A program made the translations under genes and the position numbers. Below are positions 10,060 through 19,784 of a stretch of 64,000 nt of DNA, piece after piece. The notes under the pieces are model-generated. The model saw only the letters and a program-made list of their open reading frames with translations. It ran no database searches and was not told the DNA's origin. The stretch is from Comamonadaceae bacterium (GTDB lineage: Bacteria; Pseudomonadota; Gammaproteobacteria; Burkholderiales; Burkholderiaceae_C): positions 62,001-126,000 of the forward strand of contig CANJWZ010000003.1 of the NCBI GenBank assembly GCA_947478725.1. The letters are read 5' to 3'. How positions within the stretch are numbered: position 1 is the stretch's first letter; the number at the start of each line of letters is the position of its first letter.

Positions 10060-11028
10060 ATGGAATTCACTACCTTGCGAGAAACTGATGAAAAGGGCAC
10101 CAAGGCCATACCGCCGCTGACGGGGCTGCGCTGCTTCGACGTTGCGGCGCAGTTCGACAGCTTCACGATGGCCGCGGAACACCTGTTCCGCGCGCCGTCC
10201 GCCGTCAGCCACCAGATCAGGGCGCTCGAGGATTTCCTCGGGCAGCCGCTCTTTGTGCGAACAGGCAAGAAGGTGGTGCTCACCGCGATCGGCCGTGAAT
10301 ACCACCTCCGTGTGCGTGAGGCTTTCGACCTCATCGCATCGGCCACAGAGTCGGCACGCTCGAGCGGCGCGCGCCGCGAGACCATCCGCCTGAGCGTGGC
10401 ACCGAGCTTCGGCAACACGTGGCTCACGACGCATCTTGGCTCATTCCTCGCGCAGTTGCCTTCCTTCGACCTCAACGTCACCACAGACCATTACCCTTCA
10501 ACGTTCGCGGGCCGAGAGATCGATTGCGAGATCCGCTATGGCGACAAGCCCCTCGGAAGGCTCGAGGCACTCCCGTTGTGCACCGAGCGCCTGGTACCCC
10601 TGTGCAGTCCGTCCTACCTCGCGCAGTATTCCAGCCACAGCGACATCCTGGAGAACGCGACGTTGATCCACACGAAGTCGCGCAGCATCGGCTGGGCCGA
10701 TTACCTCTCGGCGCACAGGCATCGCCCGAACAAGGGAACGAAGTCGTTTTCATTCGATCGTTCCACCTTCTCGCTTGACGTTGCGCTCGATAGCCTCGGC
10801 ATCGCCCTAGAGAGCACCATCCTCGCCGGGGACGACCTTCGCAAGGGCCGGCTCGTCGCGCCTTTCGGCACAACGGGCATCGCCGGCTCCACCTATCTCC
10901 TGGTCGCGCCGTCGGCCGTGCACTTGCGCAGCACCCGCATCTTTGCGCTCTATGAATGGCTGCGCTTATCGCTCGCCGCCGAGGCAGAGGATTTCTCCCC
11001 GCCCGATGCGGCGCTTAGTCCACCTTGA
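10060..11028 (+). CDS. LysR-family transcriptional regulator
   Basis: LTGLRCFDVAAQFDSFTMAAEHLFRAPSAVSHQIRALEDFLGQPLFVRTGKKVVLTAIGREY: LysR/GcvA-type HTH. Confidence 0.92.
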   Translation: MEFTTLRETDEKGTKAIPPLTGLRCFDVAAQFDSFTMAAEHLFRAPSAVSHQIRALEDFLGQPLFVRTGKKVVLTAIGREYHLRVREAFDLIASATESARSSGARRETIRLSVAPSFGNTWLTTHLGSFLAQLPSFDLNVTTDHYPSTFAGREIDCEIRYGDKPLGRLEALPLCTERLVPLCSPSYLAQYSSHSDILENATLIHTKSRSIGWADYLSAHRHRPNKGTKSFSFDRSTFSLDVALDSLGIALESTILAGDDLRKGRLVAPFGTTGIAGSTYLLVAPSAVHLRSTRIFALYEWLRLSLAAEAEDFSPPDAALSPP

Positions 11029-11998
11029 CGGGCTGAGCCTTCATCAGGTCGCTCCAACGCTCGATCTCGCTCGCCACGAGTTTTTGCAGACGCTCCGGCG
11101 TACCTCCCTCGGTGGTCGCGCCGAAGTCGGCGATGCGCCTCTGAGTTGCCGGCGCCGCAAGAATCGCGTTGACCTCGCGATTCAAACGCTCGACGATGGG
11201 AGCCGGCGTCTTCGCCGGCGCGAAGACCGCCCACCATGCGGTGACGTCGAAGCCCGGCAGCGTCTCGGCCACCGTAGGGATCGATGCATCGGACTGCGCC
11301 CGCGTGGCGCTGCTCACCGCAAGAGCGCGCAGCTTGCCAGACTTGATGTGAGGCATCGACGAAGGCAGGCCGTCGAACATGATCGGAACATGGCCTGCGA
11401 TCGTGTCAGCGAGCGCCGGGCCGCTGCCCTGGTAAGGCACGTTTACTACCTGCACGCCGGCGCGGTGCTTGAGCAGTTCGCCCATCATGTGCGGGGTGGA
11501 ACCGGCGCCTGGCGCTGCGGAACTGAACTTGCCGGGCTCGGCCTTCGCCATCGCGATCAGCTCGCCAAGAGTCTTCGCGGGGAAGGACGGGTTGACGACG
11601 ATCACATTGGGCGCCGTCATTGCCAGCACGACCGGGATGAAATCCTTTACCGCGTCGTAACCGGGCGCCTTGTAGATGATCGGATTGACGCCGTGCGTAC
11701 CGCCTGTCCCCCAGAAGAACGTGTATCCGTCGGGCGCCTGCTTCGCCGCAAACGCTGCACCGATGTTGCCGCCGGCGCCGCCTCGGTTATCGACGAGCAC
11801 CTGCTGGCCGAGGCGCTTGGTGAGTTCATCGGCGAGGACGAGCGCCATCGCACCCGAACTGCCGCCCGGCGGAAAGGGGACCACGAGCTTGATCGGCCTG
11901 GAAGGCCAGGCATCTTGCGCGGAAGCTGTAGAAGTGGCGACGAGGAACGCCAGGATCGTGGCGGCTTTGCAGACCGCGCCATACAGTGCAGGTTTCAT
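11015..11998 (-). CDS. Bug/TctC-family tripartite tricarboxylate transporter substrate-binding protein
   Basis: WPSRPIKLVVPFPPGGSSGAMALVLADELTKRLGQQVLVDNRGGAGGNIGAAFAAKQAPDGYT. Confidence 0.92.
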   Translation of the reverse strand: MKPALYGAVCKAATILAFLVATSTASAQDAWPSRPIKLVVPFPPGGSSGAMALVLADELTKRLGQQVLVDNRGGAGGNIGAAFAAKQAPDGYTFFWGTGGTHGVNPIIYKAPGYDAVKDFIPVVLAMTAPNVIVVNPSFPAKTLGELIAMAKAEPGKFSSAAPGAGSTPHMMGELLKHRAGVQVVNVPYQGSGPALADTIAGHVPIMFDGLPSSMPHIKSGKLRALAVSSATRAQSDASIPTVAETLPGFDVTAWWAVFAPAKTPAPIVERLNREVNAILAAPATQRRIADFGATTEGGTPERLQKLVASEIERWSDLMKAQPVKVD

Positions 11999-12049
11999 AG
12001 AGGCCTAGCAGCGTTGATTAAGTGAGTGAGTGAGTGAACGGACAGCGCT

Positions 12050-13525
12050 TCAAATCTTCGAAGTTATCGTCTTCAGGCGGCTGTAGTTCTGCAATGCGGC
12101 GAGGCCCTTCTCTCGGCCGAACCCGCTGTTGCGCGTCCCGCCGAACGGAGTTTCCACGCCGCCCGCGAAGTACTGGTTGATGAAGACCTGGCCCGCGTCG
12201 ACATCGCGTGCGAAGCGCAGGCCCTTCGACGCATCCTTCGAGTAGATGCCCGCGACAAGGCCGAAGTCGGTGCCGTTCGCAAGCGCCATGACTTCGTCGA
12301 AGTCCTGCGCCACCTGCACGGCGAGCACAGGACCGAAGATCTCCTCTTGCACCACGGGATCACTCGCGTCGGGGCACATCAGCAGTGTCGGCTGGTAAAA
12401 GTAGCCGCCCTCCAGGCCGGGGACGTTCATGAAGTCGCCGCCGCACAGCGCTTCGAGTCCGCGCTCGCGGCCCTTTTGTACGTAGCTGGCCACCGTGGCC
12501 AGCTGCCTGTCGGAGATAAGCGGGCCGAGCTCAGGGTTGTCGATACCGCGCCCGCCCTTCATCGCCTTGGCCGATGCGATCACCTTGTCCAGCAGCGCCG
12601 GGGCGATGGACTTCTCCACGATCAGACGCGAACCGCATGAGCAGACCTGGCCCGCATTCATGAAGATCGCTTTCATCACGCCTTCGGCGGCCGCGTCGAG
12701 GTCCGAGTCGCCCAGCACCACGATGGGCGATTTGCCGCCGAGTTCCAGCGTGACGGAAGCGACATGGTCGGCAGCCGAGTGCATCACGCGCTTGCCGGTG
12801 GACACCGAACCAGTGAAAGTGACGTGCGCCACTTTCGAATGGCTCACCAGCGGCGAGCCCGTGGTCGAGCCCGGACCGGTGACGACGTTGTAGACGCCGC
12901 GCGGAATGCCAGCCTCCTCCATGAGGGGCCCGAGCAGAAGTGCAGACAGCGGCGTCTGTTCGGCGGGCTTAACGACAGCGGTGCACCCGGCGGCCAGCGC
13001 CGGGGCGACACCGCGCGCAGTGGTCACCAGGGGAAAGTTCCAGGGGATGATGTGCGCCGTCACGCCGACGGCTTCGCGCACCGTGAACGACATGAAATTC
13101 GGGCCCAGCGGGATCGACGTGCCCTCGAACTTATCGGCAACGCCCGCGTAATACTCGAAGTAGCGCGCGGAGGTCTCGATGTCCCCCTTGGCCTCGCGCA
13201 GCGGCTTTCCGGAATCCAGTGACTCCACTTTCGCGAGGTACTCGGCATCGCGGCGAATAAGCTGGGCGACGCGCATGAGGGCGCGCGCGCGCTCGGCGGG
13301 CAGCATGGCGCGCCACACTTTCAGCGCTCGCGCCGACGAATCGACGGCAGCGTCGACGATTGCTTCGTCGGCAATGGCGATGGAGGTCAGCACTTCGCCG
13401 CTCGCCGGATCGTAGGTCGGGTGCCAGCCCGTACCGGTCTCCATGATGAACGCGCCATCGATATAGCTTGTGACAGGCAGATCTTTCAGGGCGAACTGGC
13501 TGAGGTCGGATTGCTTTGCTTGCAT
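12050..13525 (-). CDS. NAD(P)-dependent aldehyde dehydrogenase
   Basis: SFTVREAVGVTAHIIPWNFPL, FTGSVSTGKRV, VTLELGGKSP, NAGQVCSCGSR, EEIFGPV. Start corrected to MQAKQSDLSQF. Confidence 0.93.
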   Translation of the reverse strand: MQAKQSDLSQFALKDLPVTSYIDGAFIMETGTGWHPTYDPASGEVLTSIAIADEAIVDAAVDSSARALKVWRAMLPAERARALMRVAQLIRRDAEYLAKVESLDSGKPLREAKGDIETSARYFEYYAGVADKFEGTSIPLGPNFMSFTVREAVGVTAHIIPWNFPLVTTARGVAPALAAGCTAVVKPAEQTPLSALLLGPLMEEAGIPRGVYNVVTGPGSTTGSPLVSHSKVAHVTFTGSVSTGKRVMHSAADHVASVTLELGGKSPIVVLGDSDLDAAAEGVMKAIFMNAGQVCSCGSRLIVEKSIAPALLDKVIASAKAMKGGRGIDNPELGPLISDRQLATVASYVQKGRERGLEALCGGDFMNVPGLEGGYFYQPTLLMCPDASDPVVQEEIFGPVLAVQVAQDFDEVMALANGTDFGLVAGIYSKDASKGLRFARDVDAGQVFINQYFAGGVETPFGGTRNSGFGREKGLAALQNYSRLKTITSKI

Positions 13526-13554
13526 GGAAAACTCCAGAAGGTGATTCGGTTGAG

Positions 13555-15024
13555 TCAGGTTGACAGCGTGGATTCTTCCCGCCGCACCCCGTCGTCGATG
13601 CCCGGCTCGTGCGCCGGGCCGAGCGTTTCGGCCAGCAGACTGGACAGAGGAATGGGCCGCGCGGGCGGACGCATGCGGGGTGGCACCAGCGATTCGAGGC
13701 TGATGGCGCACTCGCGCGACACGATGCCGGCGCAGGTGCCGAGGCAGTTACGGCCCTGGCAGCTGCCCATCGCGATGCGCGTGGCGGACTTCACGCGGGT
13801 GAAGTCGCCGTTGAACTCGCGCGCTGCCGCCTGCACCCTGGCAAGGGTCACGTTCTCGCAGCGGCACACCAGCGTGTCCGCGGTGGCCAACTGCACTTCC
13901 GTGGGCAGAAGGTAAGCGGCGGCCAGCGCGCGCCGGAACTTGTTCATACGGGCCAGCGCCGCATCGGCTTCGCGGGCCTGCGTATCGATACGGAAACCGA
14001 GACGCCGTGCGACAGAAAGCCCCGCCCGGGTCCCCTCCAGCGTGGCCAGCTCCACCCCGCCGATGCCGCAGCCGTCGCCCGCGCCAAAGACTCCGGCGCG
14101 CGAGGTTTCGAGCTCCTGGGAGCGCTGCGGCACCCAGCCGCCCAGCACCCTGTCAAAATGCATATCCAGGCCCATCATTCGAGCAAACTCGGTGGACGGC
14201 GAGAGCCCGTAGCCGGTCACGAGCGAGTCGACCTCGAAGGTGCGTGCACCCGCCTCGCGAGGCATGCCGTCGGCACCGACCGGGGCGAATACGATCTGTT
14301 CGACATGTCTGTCGCCTGTCGCCTGCGTCACCGCATGTCCCGTCAGGAGCTTCACGCCCGCAGCCAGGATGGCCATGCGGTATTTCATGCCCAGGAGCAG
14401 TAGCGCGGGCGATGCGAGAAGGCCTGGCGCGTGCCGGAGCATGGGAATCGTGCGTGCAGCCTCGGCGATCGCGACGATTTTCACCCCGGCGCGGAGCAGC
14501 GAATAGGCGGCAACGAGCAGGAGCGGTCCGTTGCCTGCGAGCGCCACCCGCCGCCCGGGAACGATGCCCTGTCCTTTGATGAGATTCAGGCAACCGCCGG
14601 CGGAGATGACACCTGGAAGCGTCCAGCCCGGAAACGGCGAAGCCTTGTCGTGCGCGCCGGTCGCGAGGATCACTTGGCGGGGCTTGAGGCGGCCCGTCAT
14701 TCCTTCACGCGAGTATGCGAACTCACCATCCGCCCCGGCGGACCAAAGCGTCGTCGACTTCCAGTACGTGACGAGCGGATGTTTGAGCACCGAGAGCGCC
14801 TGCAGCGCGCGTGGCTGGTCGCGGTAGAGGCGCGATGTGGCGCAGACCGAGAACGAAGCCGGCAACTGGCGGAAGTATTGGCCTCCGCCCTGATCGTTGT
14901 CGTCGCAGACGAGCACGGGCACGCCTGCGTCCACGAGAGCGCGCGCTGCGGCGAGTCCCGCTGGGCCGGCGCCGACGATGAGCACGTCCGGCTCGATGGC
15001 AATGCGTGAAGGCGCGGCGGTCAC
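13555..15024 (-). CDS. FAD-dependent oxidoreductase with C-terminal BFD-like [2Fe-2S] domain (HcnB / OoxA / LhpE-like alpha subunit)
   Basis: DVLIVGAGPAGLAAARALVDAGVPVLVCDDNDQGGGQYF plus LVCRCENVTLARVQ...SCQGRNCLGTC. Probable GTG start overlaps the upstream TGA. Confidence 0.85.
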   Translation of the reverse strand: MTAAPSRIAIEPDVLIVGAGPAGLAAARALVDAGVPVLVCDDNDQGGGQYFRQLPASFSVCATSRLYRDQPRALQALSVLKHPLVTYWKSTTLWSAGADGEFAYSREGMTGRLKPRQVILATGAHDKASPFPGWTLPGVISAGGCLNLIKGQGIVPGRRVALAGNGPLLLVAAYSLLRAGVKIVAIAEAARTIPMLRHAPGLLASPALLLLGMKYRMAILAAGVKLLTGHAVTQATGDRHVEQIVFAPVGADGMPREAGARTFEVDSLVTGYGLSPSTEFARMMGLDMHFDRVLGGWVPQRSQELETSRAGVFGAGDGCGIGGVELATLEGTRAGLSVARRLGFRIDTQAREADAALARMNKFRRALAAAYLLPTEVQLATADTLVCRCENVTLARVQAAAREFNGDFTRVKSATRIAMGSCQGRNCLGTCAGIVSRECAISLESLVPPRMRPPARPIPLSSLLAETLGPAHEPGIDDGVRREESTLST

Positions 15025-15305
15025 GAAATCGTCCTCACACGTAAGCCCCTGGCCACCGGCGTGCGGCAGGCGCGAACTTCGCCCACGCCGTCCACGTAAA
15101 CGACGCACTCGAAGCAAACGCCCATACCGCAGTAGTAACCGCGCGGCTGCCCGTCCAGGGGCATGACCTTGCAGGTCGTCACGCCAGCGCGGAACAGGGC
15201 CGAGGCGATGCTTTCGCCTTCATTGGCGAGAAGGCTGCGGTCGTCCAGTGCGATGGGGATCGCCGCGCCGCGGTTCACGCCTTCGATCTCCTTGGCGTCA
15301 CGCAT
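15021..15305 (-). CDS. (2Fe-2S)-binding small subunit (HcnA / LhpF-like)
   Basis: MRDAKEIEGVNRGAAIPIALDDRSLLANEGESIASALFRAG...GYYCGMGVCFECVVYVDGVGEVRACRTPVARGLRV. Confidence 0.85.
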   Translation of the reverse strand: MRDAKEIEGVNRGAAIPIALDDRSLLANEGESIASALFRAGVTTCKVMPLDGQPRGYYCGMGVCFECVVYVDGVGEVRACRTPVARGLRVRTIS

Positions 15306-16425
15306 GGGTGAACCTTCCCGGCGAAAAGGCCTTGAAGGGAAGCGCGGTATCGCGGTCGAGGATGAGTTCGGACAGCATCTTGGAAAGAATTGGGGAAAGG
15401 GTCCATCCGCCGCGCGCACAAGTGAGCGCGTACGCGTTCCTGACGTTCGGCAGCGGACCGAGATAAGGGCAGGAGTCGGGCGAGACGCCTTCGAAACCGG
15501 CCCACTGGCGCAGCAGCGTGCGCTGCGCGATGGCAGGGATGACGCTCACGGCAAGGCGCACGTTGTGCAGGCTGGACTCGTAGTCAATGTCCTTGTGGCC
15601 CGAGCCGAGGCTGCCCTTACCTTGCCAGCCGCCGCCGATCAGGCAAGTGCCATTCGCGACCTGCTTGAGTGTGAGGATCCCGCGCACGTGCGTCACGACG
15701 CCTTTCATGAACGGCGCCGAGGGTGTCGAGACCCCGATCATGTTCACGTCGAGCGCGACCGGAAGATGCACGCCGAGCAGACGGGCAAGCTCGCCTGACC
15801 ACGCGCCGGCCGCGATGATGAGCCGCCCACAAGGGAAGGTACGACCGTCCTGAGTACCGACGGAAAAACCTGTGCCTTGCTGTTCGATGGTGGCGACACT
15901 AGCGTGCGCCTCGATGCGAACGCCCGCCTTAACGGCTTTTCGCAGCAGCGCGGGACCGAAAAGCAGCGGATTCGCCAGACAATCGATCGACGAATACGTT
16001 GCCGCGCGAACCTGCTCGCCTAGGAAGGGCGCGCGCAACCGGATCTCATCGCCTTCCAGCCATTCGATATCGACGCCGATCCTGGACTGCTCGCCCGAGG
16101 ACCTCGCCAGCAGTTCGACATCCGCATCGTCCATCGCGACGCGCAGGCCGCCCACCTTCTGGAAGCCGACATCCGCGCCGAGATAGTCGGCCATGCCACC
16201 CCAAAGGCGTAGCGCCTCCAGTGCATGCGGCATCATGGCCAGCATTTTGTTCTGGGAGGCGAGCGAGCCCGCATTGACGCCCGAAGCCTCGCCCATCGGC
16301 GAGGAGCTTTCGAGCACGGTGACTTCCACGCCCCGCTCCGCAAGGCGCAGGGCCGTCATGAGGCCCAAGGTGCCGCCGCCTATCACCAACGTATCGCAGC
16401 CACTCCGCTTGTCCTGAGAACTCAC
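15298..16425 (-). CDS. FAD-binding amino/imino acid oxidoreductase (DadA / HcnC / LhpB-like beta subunit)
   Basis: CDTLVIGGGTLGLMTALRLAERGVEVTVLESSSPMGEASGVNAGSLASQ...GLYP-like C-terminal ARGGWTLSPILSKMLSELI. Confidence 0.85.
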   Translation of the reverse strand: MSSQDKRSGCDTLVIGGGTLGLMTALRLAERGVEVTVLESSSPMGEASGVNAGSLASQNKMLAMMPHALEALRLWGGMADYLGADVGFQKVGGLRVAMDDADVELLARSSGEQSRIGVDIEWLEGDEIRLRAPFLGEQVRAATYSSIDCLANPLLFGPALLRKAVKAGVRIEAHASVATIEQQGTGFSVGTQDGRTFPCGRLIIAAGAWSGELARLLGVHLPVALDVNMIGVSTPSAPFMKGVVTHVRGILTLKQVANGTCLIGGGWQGKGSLGSGHKDIDYESSLHNVRLAVSVIPAIAQRTLLRQWAGFEGVSPDSCPYLGPLPNVRNAYALTCARGGWTLSPILSKMLSELILDRDTALPFKAFSPGRFTHA

Positions 16426-17246
16426 GCGCGCACCTCGGCGTGGCCGGCGCGGTTGTAGCGCGCCAAGAACTGGCGCGTGCGCTCGTGCTTCGCATTTTCG
16501 AACACATCCGCGGCGCCGCCGGATTCGACGACCACGCCGTCCGCTATAAAGATGACCTTATCGCATACCTTGTGCGCGAAGGCCATCTCATGCGTGACGA
16601 GGATCATGGTCATGCCGTCGGCCGCGAGCTGGCGGATCACCGCGAGGACTTCGTCGACGAGCTCAGGGTCGAGCGCGGAGGTCACCTCGTCGAGAAGCAG
16701 GACCTCGGGGCTCATCGCCAGCGCGCGTGCGATCGCTACGCGCTGCTTCTGCCCGCCCGAGAGCTGGCCCGGATAGTCACCCTGCTTGTCCGTCATGCCG
16801 ACCTTGTTCAGCTGCTCTAAACCTATCTCGCGCGCCTGCTTCGCAGGCATGCGGCGAACGGTCAGGAGACCCTCGATCACGTTCTGCAGCACCGACATGT
16901 GCGGGAACAGATTGAAGTGCTGGAACACCATGCCTGTCTCAGCGCGATAGGCGGCCGCCTGGCGGTCAGACAGCGACTTCTTCGACGCGCTGAAGTCAAA
17001 GAACTTGTCGCCCAGCCGAATCTGGCCGCCGTCGGGAATCTCGAGTAGGTTGCAACACCGCAGCAAAGTGCTCTTGCCTGAGCCGCTTGGGCCAATGAGG
17101 CTGGTGACCGAGCCGCGCTGGACTTCAACGCTGACGCCGCGCAGCACCACGTTGGTGCCGAAGGATTTCCTCAGGTCGCGGACCTCGATCATAGGGCGGT
17201 CAGCCGCCGCACCCGCAGTAGGCTCGACGTTCATCGTGCAAGCCAT
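16422..17246 (-). CDS. Polar amino acid ABC transporter ATP-binding protein
   Basis: Walker A GPSGSGKST, LSGGQKQRVAIARAL signature, LLLDEVTSALDPE. Confidence 0.93.
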   Translation of the reverse strand: MACTMNVEPTAGAAADRPMIEVRDLRKSFGTNVVLRGVSVEVQRGSVTSLIGPSGSGKSTLLRCCNLLEIPDGGQIRLGDKFFDFSASKKSLSDRQAAAYRAETGMVFQHFNLFPHMSVLQNVIEGLLTVRRMPAKQAREIGLEQLNKVGMTDKQGDYPGQLSGGQKQRVAIARALAMSPEVLLLDEVTSALDPELVDEVLAVIRQLAADGMTMILVTHEMAFAHKVCDKVIFIADGVVVESGGAADVFENAKHERTRQFLARYNRAGHAEVRA

Positions 17247-17890
17247 TTCTCGAGTTGGCTCGACAGGCGCGTGAGCGGAAAGAGGACCAGGAAATAGAGC
17301 ACGGCGACGAGCGTGTAGACCTCCAGCGGCCGGTACGTCGCCGACGTGATGATAGATCCCTGGTAAAGCAGGTCGGCCACGGCCACGGTGGACACGAGAG
17401 ATGTGTTCTTCAGCTGCATCACCGACTGGTTCATGATGGCCGGCAGCATGTTACGAAAGGCCTGCGGAAGGATCACGCGCTGCAGGATCTGCAGCCGCCG
17501 CATGCCAATGGCGCGCGCGCCGTCCCACTGCCCCGCATCGATGGACGCCACCCCTCCACGGAAGATCTCGGCGAAGAATGAACTCGCGTAGAACGTGAGC
17601 GCGAGAGTCGCGGCAAGAAATGCCGATACCTGTATGCCGGAGATCACGGGCAAGGCGTAGTAGAGCCAGACGAGCTGCACCAAGAGTGGCGTGCAGCGGA
17701 ACAGCTCCACGAAACCGGTGAGGGGCAGGCGTAGCCAGGGACCGCCGATGAGGCGGCCCAATCCGATCACAACGCCGACCAGCAGGCCGAGGATCGTGGT
17801 GCCGACGGCGAAACCCACAGTAGTCAATATCCCCGTGAGGATCAGGCTGCGGTATTCCCATAAGAACCCGAAATTCCATTCGTAATTCAA
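17231..17890 (-). CDS. Amino acid ABC transporter permease
   Basis: HisM/GlnP-type: LTGFVELFRCTPLLVQLVWLYYALP...EIFRGGVASIDAGQWDGARAIGMRRLQILQRVILPQAFRNMLPA. Confidence 0.9.
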   Translation of the reverse strand: MNYEWNFGFLWEYRSLILTGILTTVGFAVGTTILGLLVGVVIGLGRLIGGPWLRLPLTGFVELFRCTPLLVQLVWLYYALPVISGIQVSAFLAATLALTFYASSFFAEIFRGGVASIDAGQWDGARAIGMRRLQILQRVILPQAFRNMLPAIMNQSVMQLKNTSLVSTVAVADLLYQGSIITSATYRPLEVYTLVAVLYFLVLFPLTRLSSQLEKWLAR

Positions 17891-17961
17891 TTTACGCCTC
17901 GAACCATGTCAAAAGGGCACGCCCGGACTGCGGCATGCCCGTTCAATTTACTAACCCGTTA

Positions 17962-18831
17962 TCAGAACGTCACTTCGGGTGGGATGCTGGACTGGGCAAC
18001 GCCCATCTTGTCGAGCGCGTCCACGATCCACTGGCGCGACTGTCCGTTGCTGCGGTTGAACACGGCCCACGCATCAAGGAAATCGCGGAAACGGCCGTCG
18101 GTATCGTACTGCACCGCGGCGCAGACCTGCGCCTGCACGTAGGGACGCGGCATGATGAACTTGCCCAGTTGGGGGTTCTTCTTGAGGGCGACAAGACCCA
18201 GGAAAATCGTGGCGACAAAGCAGTCGGCACGGCCCGATTGCGTCGCGAGAATGGCCTCGTCACGCGTCTTGAACGCGATGATGTTGGCGCGCGGCGCATA
18301 GCGACGGGCAACGAGTTCGTGGGTCGATCCAAGGTCGACTGCGATTTTCATCTTCGGGTCATTGAGCTCGCCCCAAGTGGACGGCGTAAAGCCCTTGCGT
18401 GCCACGATCGAGAACGTGTTGTGAAAGAGCGGCGCCGAGAAGGCGATCACCAGCGCGCGCTTGGGCGTCGGGTTCAGGCCGAAGGAGATATCGATCTTGT
18501 TGGCTTGCAGATCCAGCACCGAGTTGCCCCAGGTGGATTCCAGGATCTCGAGCTTCACGCCGAGGTTCTCGGCGATATCTTGGGCCATATCGATGCAAAA
18601 ACCGCTCCACTGGCCAGTTGCTAAGTCCTTGCGGAAGTAGGGTTCTTCACCCACCAGACCAGCGACGCGCAGCGTACCGCTGCTCATCACGCGGGCCATA
18701 GTCGAGCCTTGCGCCGACGCGAAGACAGGCTTTGCGGCGGGAGTCCCGGTCTGGGCGATGGCGTCTTTGGCCACGGTCATCGCGCCGGCGGACAGTACAG
18801 TAGCTGCACTTACGAAATTACGACGTTTCAT
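17962..18831 (-). CDS. Amino acid ABC transporter substrate-binding protein
   Basis: LRVAGLVGEEPYFRKDLATGQWSGFCIDMAQDIAENLGVKLEILESTWGNSVLDLQANKIDISFGLNPTPKRA. Confidence 0.9.
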   Translation of the reverse strand: MKRRNFVSAATVLSAGAMTVAKDAIAQTGTPAAKPVFASAQGSTMARVMSSGTLRVAGLVGEEPYFRKDLATGQWSGFCIDMAQDIAENLGVKLEILESTWGNSVLDLQANKIDISFGLNPTPKRALVIAFSAPLFHNTFSIVARKGFTPSTWGELNDPKMKIAVDLGSTHELVARRYAPRANIIAFKTRDEAILATQSGRADCFVATIFLGLVALKKNPQLGKFIMPRPYVQAQVCAAVQYDTDGRFRDFLDAWAVFNRSNGQSRQWIVDALDKMGVAQSSIPPEVTF

Positions 18832-18884
18832 TGTGAGGGTCTCCGGTGATTGTGTTGTATTGAGATTCAGGCAGGAGGCGCTTC

Positions 18885-19784
18885 TCAGCGATGTCCGAGG
18901 TCAAAGCTGTCCAGCAGCGTCTTCAAGCTCGCGCGTTGCGAGTCATTCATAGGCAGCAACGGCGCGCGGGGAAAGCCGGATGGGCGGCCGAGCAGCGTCA
19001 TCGCCTCTTTCTGCACGACATACGGGTTGATGCCGGCACCGTACATGCGGGTGTAGAACTGGTCGATCACCGGCTGGCGCCTCACAGTCTCCGCCCAGTC
19101 GCCGCGTGCGGCGGCGCGGAAGAATTCCACAGCAAACGAACCCAGCACGTTGGGGGCCATGGCAGCAACACCGACGCCACCACGCTGCAGAGTGGGGACG
19201 ATGTAGGGCTCGATGCCGGTGAACACGGCGAGCTCATCCCCGACTTCACGCAGCGAATCGGCGATCTGGCCGATGTCCTTCGCGCTTTCTTTGAGGGCCA
19301 CAACGTTCTTGAGGGCCGCGAGCTTGCGCAACCACTTGGCGTCGAGATTCACACCGGTGCGCGCGGGGTTGTTGTACAGCATGATTGGCAGGCCGACCGT
19401 GTCAACCGCGGTGAAGAAAGCCATCAGCTCGGCTTCGTTCGGCAGCACATAGGGCGGCGGCAACAGCAGTACGCCGTCCATGCCGAGGTCCTTTGCGGCT
19501 TTCGTGAGCTTGACGCTAGTGGCGGTCGCAAGGGCTGCTACGCCGGCCAACAGCTTGACACGACCCTTGTTGTGGTCGGTGGCGATGCGAAACAGCTCGA
19601 TGCGTTCGTCATCGGACATCGAGAACCACTCGCCCGTGCTGCCAGCCAGGATGAGTCCGTCGACCCCATCCTTGATGAGCTGGTCGACCAGCGCACGTGT
19701 GGCGACCTCGTCGAGGGCCCCATCCTGCTTGAAGGGGGTCACGCACACAACGAACACCCCGCACCAGTCAATCTTCTTTGCCAT
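18885..19784 (-). CDS. Dihydrodipicolinate synthase / N-acetylneuraminate lyase family protein (possible Pyr4H2C deaminase)
   Basis: GLILAGSTGEWFSMSDDERIELFRIA...VKLLAGVAALATATSVKLTKAAKDLGMDGVLLLPPPY...LYNNPARTGVNLD...VVALKESAKDI. Confidence 0.88.
   Translation of the reverse strand: MAKKIDWCGVFVVCVTPFKQDGALDEVATRALVDQLIKDGVDGLILAGSTGEWFSMSDDERIELFRIATDHNKGRVKLLAGVAALATATSVKLTKAAKDLGMDGVLLLPPPYVLPNEAELMAFFTAVDTVGLPIMLYNNPARTGVNLDAKWLRKLAALKNVVALKESAKDIGQIADSLREVGDELAVFTGIEPYIVPTLQRGGVGVAAMAPNVLGSFAVEFFRAAARGDWAETVRRQPVIDQFYTRMYGAGINPYVVQKEAMTLLGRPSGFPRAPLLPMNDSQRASLKTLLDSFDLGHR

Noticed and set aside
13609-14403. 264-aa plus-strand ORF (and similar long antisense ORFs at 967-1734, 3898-4668, 6838-7770, 10943-12025, 18891-20105, 44910-45608)
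   Set aside because: Antisense shadows of confident coding sequences in GC-rich DNA; no recognisable families.
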